From contig JBOGUF010000115.1 of NCBI GenBank assembly GCA_050696075.1, forward strand, positions 1 through 64,000: a stretch of 64,000 nt of DNA. The letters run 5' to 3'. Source of the DNA: JBOGUF01 sp050696075. GTDB taxonomy: Bacteria > Chloroflexota > Chloroflexia > Thermomicrobiales > UBA6265. Below, in pieces: positions 60,662 to 64,000 of this stretch (positions within the stretch are counted from its first letter, which is position 1; the number at the start of each line of letters is the position of its first letter). The translations under genes were made by a program, and so were the position numbers. A model generated the notes under the pieces. That model had not been told where the DNA came from. It saw only the letters and a program-made list of their open reading frames with translations, and did no database searches.

Positions 60662-61564
60662 TCATTCGGACTTGTGGGCCAAGATGGTTGGGAGTCCCTT
60701 CATTCGCGCCAAGAGATCATTTCCGACGGTCCAGAATTCACGATACGAAGCGCCACCATCGAGATAGAGACGGTGCCGCTGGAGTCGCCGGAAATCCACG
60801 AGCATTCCGTCCAACGCATGGCCGAGTTCGGGATAGAGAGCAACGGCCGGATGAGATCGTAAGTCCAGGAGCTCGGACGAGGCGCGTTGCAAGATGCTTT
60901 TCCCTTCGTCAAGGCTGTGCGGCTGACTATCTCGTTCCGCCGCCCATTCTGCTTCGAGTCGACGGAGGAAGGGCTCAATCTGTGCAATGAGCAGTGCGGC
61001 AGTCGACGGCTCTGATCGTTCGTCCGATTCTGGCGCGGCGGTCTGACTTCCGGACGCCTGAAGCTGACGGATAGTCGTCAACAGGTGACGATGGAGCAAA
61101 TCACCAAGCTCTGCAACCGACCCGTAGTCGAATACGATCCCCTGCTTGCGACACTCCCGTTTGAACTCGGACAGCTGTTGGTACTGTGCCGGATCGACAC
61201 TGTCCAGGATCACGGGAGCAGTCGAGAAGTACAGAAGAACGGGCTTCTGCTGCTGCCGAAACTCTTGGATCTCCTCTACCGTTCCAGATTTCTCTCGTCC
61301 TGTCGGCGTGCCTAGGCGAGTCCAGAATACGCCGACAAGAGTGTCCGAGTCGTCAAGGATTTGCTTGTTGATCAGCGCTTGTGGACGATCGCCCATCTGG
61401 GGAGTCACGTGTGTTTCCCACATGACTGGCAGGAGAATAGCCCGCCGATCCAAGGCGTGCACCGCATTCCAGGCATAAATGAACTCGGGAATGGACTTCC
61501 GTTCACTCGCGACATCCGACGGTGAAGCAACCATGACCCGATACGTCGTCGCTAGAAATGGCAT
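60662..61564 (-). CDS. DUF4062 protein with TIR/SLOG-like N-terminal domain
   Basis: A 300-residue protein. Residues 5-115 match the DUF4062 pattern: YRVMVASPSDVASERKSIPE, LPVMWETHVTPQMGDRPQAL, INKQILDDSDTLVGVFWTRL, GTPTGREKSGTVEEIQEF, KPVLLYFST. The alternating strands and the Glu in GTVEEI recall TIR-type NAD-processing domains. Residues 170-300 are helical and unassigned. DUF4062 proteins are found in predicted conflict and signalling systems. A small gene lies 102 bases upstream in the same direction. I assign no reaction. Confidence 0.75.
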   Translation of the reverse strand: MPFLATTYRVMVASPSDVASERKSIPEFIYAWNAVHALDRRAILLPVMWETHVTPQMGDRPQALINKQILDDSDTLVGVFWTRLGTPTGREKSGTVEEIQEFRQQQKPVLLYFSTAPVILDSVDPAQYQQLSEFKRECRKQGIVFDYGSVAELGDLLHRHLLTTIRQLQASGSQTAAPESDERSEPSTAALLIAQIEPFLRRLEAEWAAERDSQPHSLDEGKSILQRASSELLDLRSHPAVALYPELGHALDGMLVDFRRLQRHRLYLDGGASYREFWTVGNDLLARMKGLPTILAHKSE

Positions 61565-61666
61565 GCAAAGACCCGCTCTCTCGACGGCGCTATGATGAAG
61601 CCGCCTTTCTCGCCGGTTCGCTCAATCGTTGTTCCAGCCTGGATTGCCGAGTAGGAGTTGATGGCA

Positions 61667-61978
61667 TTACGCCGTGTGTCGGTGGAATTGGTCGAAGTAG
61701 GCAAAGCCCTGCGAAGTGACGTCAACAAGGATCGCAGTGCGCTGCGGTGACTGAAGAATTCGCAGCAAACCGGCGTCCGCGAGCATATAGAGATCCCCGG
61801 CAAAGGCTTCTATGCTCCCGCCTTCAAGACCAGGGTGGTACAAGGTGAGCCATTCGAAGCCAGCAAACGTTGGTGCGCGAAATCCGCGCCTCTCGTCTCT
61901 CGGCAGCCGGCGAACCGCGCGAACCAGCGACAACAGTAGTTGTTCCTGTTCTTGCTCTAGCAGGATGTCTTCCGACAC
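61667..61978 (-). CDS. Small hypothetical protein upstream of DUF4062 gene
   Basis: 103 residues from a GTG at 61978, seven bases after AGGAGG; an ATG two codons upstream is too close to that site. A coiled-coil-like start (EDILLEQEQEQLLLSLVRAV), then a compact alpha/beta part with GDLYMLADAGLLRI and a final VDVTSQGFAYFDQF, which looks like a winged-helix end. Similar proteins accompany SLOG/TIR-like effectors, by memory. No enzyme motif seen. Confidence 0.65.
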   Translation of the reverse strand: MSEDILLEQEQEQLLLSLVRAVRRLPRDERRGFRAPTFAGFEWLTLYHPGLEGGSIEAFAGDLYMLADAGLLRILQSPQRTAILVDVTSQGFAYFDQFHRHTA

Positions 61979-62077
61979 GACCATGCCTCCTCGGTTCCCG
62001 CAACGGAATCCACTACGTCCAAGAATACACGGTCGTGAAACAGCGAGCGGAGTTTGGCATGACAGAAGGGATCGGAC

Positions 62078-63352
62078 GTGCAACGCGTCGTCATCGTCGG
62101 CGGAGGCGTCATTGGACTCTCCGCGGCGTTCGCGCTGGAGCGGCGCGGATGTCAAGTCACGGTCATCGAGGCACGAACGCCGGGGCACGGGGCGTCCTTC
62201 GTGAACGCGGGGTGGGTCACGCCGTCGCTGGCGGGGCCGCTGCCGGCGCCCGGACTGGTACGGACGTCGCTGCGCTGGATGCTGCACGCGGACAGCCCGC
62301 TCTACATCCGGCCGAGGATCGATCCCGACCTGCTCCGCTGGCTCGTCGCCTTCTGGCGGCGGTGCAACGCCCGCGCCTACCAGGCCGGGCTGGAGGCGAC
62401 CGCGGAGTTGAACCGGCGGACGATGCCGCTCTACGACGACCTGGCGGCCGCCGGCGTCGCATTCGAGATGCATCGGGCCGGTCTCTTGCTGGCGGCATGC
62501 TCGCCGGCCGCGCTGGAGGCCGATCTGGCCGAGATCGAGCCGCTGCGCTCGTTCGGCATCGAGGTGCGCGGTCCGCTGCACGGCGACGAGCTGCGCGAAT
62601 TGGAACCGGCGCTCGGCCCGGCGATCACCGGCGCGCTCTGGGTCGCGTCCGAGCGGCACGTGCGTCCGGATTCCCTGACCCAGGGGCTCGTCCGGTATCT
62701 GCACGGTCGCGGCGTGGTCATCCACACCGGCACGACGGTGACCGGTTTCGAAGCGTCCGCCGGCCGCGTCTCGGCCGTGCTGACCGACCGGGAGCGGTTC
62801 GCGGCGGACGCGGCCGTGATCTGCGCCGGAGCGTGGACTGGAAAGGTCGCTCGCATGGCTGGGGTCCAACTCCCCTTCCAGGGCGGCAAGGGGTATTGCC
62901 TCGACTTCGTCCCGCCCCCGCGCGAAGTGCGGCATCCGATCTACCTCCATGAGGCGCGCGTCGCGGTGACACCGCTGCACGGGATGGTTCGCCTGGCCGG
63001 GACGATGGAATTCTCGGGGCTCAACGAGACGATCCGGCCGGCTCGCGTTGCCGCCATCGCCCGGCAAGCGGCGCGCTGCCTGACCGGCTGGCCGGCCGAA
63101 TACCGGCGGGCGACCGTCGGATGCGGTCTGCGCCCGATGACGCCGGACGGGCTCCCGGTGATCGGACTGCTGCCGGGCTATCGCAACCTCGCCGTCGCCA
63201 GCGGCCATGCCATGCTCGGCGTCACCCTCGCCCCGGCAACGGCCGAGGCGCTGGCGGACCTCATGACGACAGGGCAGGCGCCGCCGGTACTGAAGCCATT
63301 CGACGCGGGCCGATTTAGGCAACAGGAACTTCGTCGTTCTCCTGACGCCTGA
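62078..63352 (+). CDS. DadA/DAO-family FAD-dependent amino acid oxidoreductase
   Basis: A 424-residue flavoenzyme that deaminates an amino acid or amine. Residues 1-30 (VVIVGGGVIGLSAAFALERR) are the GxGxxG dinucleotide motif with the acidic E at the next strand end. GHGASFVNAGWVTP is the FAD-contact motif of DadA. GGKGYCLDFVPP and the C-terminal GLRPMTPDGLPVIG complete the family. A GTG start is used. Its final residues run into the heptamer array at 63341, so the native C terminus may be a few residues shorter. Confidence 0.9.
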   Translation: MQRVVIVGGGVIGLSAAFALERRGCQVTVIEARTPGHGASFVNAGWVTPSLAGPLPAPGLVRTSLRWMLHADSPLYIRPRIDPDLLRWLVAFWRRCNARAYQAGLEATAELNRRTMPLYDDLAAAGVAFEMHRAGLLLAACSPAALEADLAEIEPLRSFGIEVRGPLHGDELRELEPALGPAITGALWVASERHVRPDSLTQGLVRYLHGRGVVIHTGTTVTGFEASAGRVSAVLTDRERFAADAAVICAGAWTGKVARMAGVQLPFQGGKGYCLDFVPPPREVRHPIYLHEARVAVTPLHGMVRLAGTMEFSGLNETIRPARVAAIARQAARCLTGWPAEYRRATVGCGLRPMTPDGLPVIGLLPGYRNLAVASGHAMLGVTLAPATAEALADLMTTGQAPPVLKPFDAGRFRQQELRRSPDA

Positions 63353-63368
63353 CGCCTGACGCCTGCCG
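63341..63368. repeat. Tandem heptamer array, unit CCTGACG
   Basis: Three exact 7-bp units CCTGACG followed by CCTGCCG. The array contains the stop codon of the FAD oxidoreductase and touches the stop of the convergent response-regulator gene. Confidence 0.85.
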
Positions 63369-63369
63369 C

Positions 63370-63705
63370 CTATTCGATATGCTCCGCCACCATCTCCAAG
63401 ATCTGGTCGAGGTCGAAGGGTTTGGTGATGAAGCCGACGCCGGGGGTGCGCGGGTCGCTGACGGCGGCGCTCATCAGGATCACGGGGATGCCCCGATCCT
63501 GGACGCGGCGGGCGAGTTCGAGGCCATTGACCCGCGGCATGGCGACGTCGGAAAGGACAAGATCCGGCGGGGCATGGTCGATGTCGCGGAGCGCCGCTTC
63601 CCCATCGTAAGCCCGCCGGACCGCGTATCCCTCTTCCGCCAACACCTCCGCCAGGAGGTCGACGATGAACCGCTCGTCGTCGACCACCAAGACCGTCCGC
63701 GTCAT
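63370..63705 (-). CDS. Single-domain response regulator (CheY-like)
   Basis: A 111-residue receiver domain with no output domain. The acidic pocket DD is in VLVVDDERF, the phospho-accepting Asp in LVLSDVAMP, the Thr/Ser switch is SAA in PVILMSAAVSD, and the Lys is in ITKPF. The ATG at 63705 is chosen because the upstream frame has no receiver sequence. It could relay phosphate with the HisKA-only protein far upstream or a kinase outside the window. Confidence 0.9.
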   Translation of the reverse strand: MTRTVLVVDDERFIVDLLAEVLAEEGYAVRRAYDGEAALRDIDHAPPDLVLSDVAMPRVNGLELARRVQDRGIPVILMSAAVSDPRTPGVGFITKPFDLDQILEMVAEHIE

Positions 63706-63792
63706 TGTCCCTTGCCCCATCCGCCAGGTTTTGGTCGCCACGTCACTCATCAGAGTCACGGGCCATTCAGCACGTCGCGTGCCGTGCGCGAC

Positions 63793-63827
63793 GAGTGCCG
63801 AGTACCGAGGCTGGGGGCTTGGGTTTC
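63793..63827. repeat. Degenerate heptamer array (GAGTGCC/GAGTACC)
   Basis: Five 7-bp units GAGTGCC, GAGTACC, GAGGCTG, GGGGCTT, GGGTTTC. It lies 12 bases after the stop of the minus-strand gene ending at 63840. Confidence 0.5.
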
Positions 63828-63839
63828 GCGGTTCACGAG

Positions 63840-64000
63840 TCAAATGGCGTTCGATCGATCCGCATCGGGCGCGACCCCGTTCTCGGCCGAAGCCATGGGC
63901 CCGTCTGACGCTGCCGCGGGCGCCTGATCGTCCTGAGCGGCGGCTTCTGTCGTGGCCGGCGGCGGGGTTGGGGGCATGGCCTGGAAGGTCTCGCGGAGGA
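63840..64000 (-). CDS. 3' end of an unidentified gene (cut by window edge)
   Basis: An open minus-strand frame of 53 codons enters from the window end and stops at 63840. The visible tail (LRETFQAMPPTPPPATTEA, then Ala/Asp/Gly-rich SDGPMASAENGVAPDADR) is a low-complexity acidic C terminus and shows no domain. It could be the end of a histidine kinase or a cell-envelope protein linked to the response regulator downstream, but this is only position. Confidence 0.4.
   Translation of the reverse strand, partial: LRETFQAMPPTPPPATTEAAAQDDQAPAAASDGPMASAENGVAPDADRSNAI

Noticed and set aside
61667..63322. 551-codon minus-strand frame spanning the FAD oxidoreductase
   Set aside because: Only its last 103 codons have protein-like character; the rest mirrors the FAD gene, so I kept only 61667-61978.
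1..64000. tRNA or rRNA genes
   Set aside because: No cloverleaf with a GGTTCRA loop or rRNA-like block was found by reading; a tRNAscan run would settle this.

Overview
The window is a GC-rich bacterial chromosome segment. It has dense genes, frequent GTG/TTG starts, purine-rich AAGGAG-type ribosome binding sites, and several twin-arginine (Tat) signals on sugar-binding proteins (SRRDAL, TRRDTL, SRRGLF). It also carries an F420-type luciferase-like oxidoreductase and many MITE-like intergenic palindromes. Together these suggest a Chloroflexota bacterium of the Thermomicrobia/Sphaerobacter type. This placement is inference from style; no rRNA or tRNA gene is visible to confirm it.

Positions 1-12,900 are a mixed, partly decaying region. 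It holds a 1009-residue Tat-exported cysteine-knot protein, two damaged genes (a nucleotidyltransferase-like protein and a NUDIX hydrolase), and methionine aminopeptidase. After that come a consensus promoter driving a small structured RNA candidate, a stand-alone histidine-kinase dimerisation domain, an allantoinase-like amidohydrolase, an MntA/HepT toxin-antitoxin pair, a CrcB fluoride channel, a formamidase, a GYD protein, an M28 peptidase fragment and a ChbG/YdjC deacetylase.

Positions 13,000-59,000 are essentially a plant/microbial polysaccharide utilisation region. Four binding-protein-dependent ABC sugar importers are complete except for an ATPase, which appears nowhere in the window; two permease remnants are also present. 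Interleaved are a GH38 alpha-mannosidase-like enzyme, mannonate dehydratase, an RraA-like aldolase, a GH78 alpha-L-rhamnosidase, L-rhamnose mutarotase, L-rhamnonate dehydratase, an SDR dehydrogenase fitting L-rhamnose oxidation, a GH105/88 unsaturated glycuronyl hydrolase, two further enolase-superfamily dehydratases and a DapA-type aldolase. The regulators are one GntR/FadR and two IclR proteins. The logic is extracellular or cytoplasmic glycan trimming, uptake, oxidation to sugar acids, dehydration to 2-keto-3-deoxy acids, and aldol cleavage. One importer has a permease fused to a seven-bladed beta-propeller, which is the most unusual architecture seen.

Small toxin-antitoxin-like modules (MntA/HepT, HEPN plus partner, orphan HicB, Phd/RelE, PIN plus partner) are scattered between the operons. 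Positions 59,000-64,000 carry an Fsr-like MFS transporter, a DUF4062 protein with a small neighbour, a DadA-type FAD oxidoreductase, a single-domain response regulator and the 3' end of an unidentified gene.

Two repeat classes run through the whole window. One is MITE-like palindromes of roughly 40-130 bp. The other is a set of short tandem repeats that differ in sequence but always have a 7-bp period, and most of them start at or just after a stop codon. No CRISPR array, insertion sequence or replication origin was seen.
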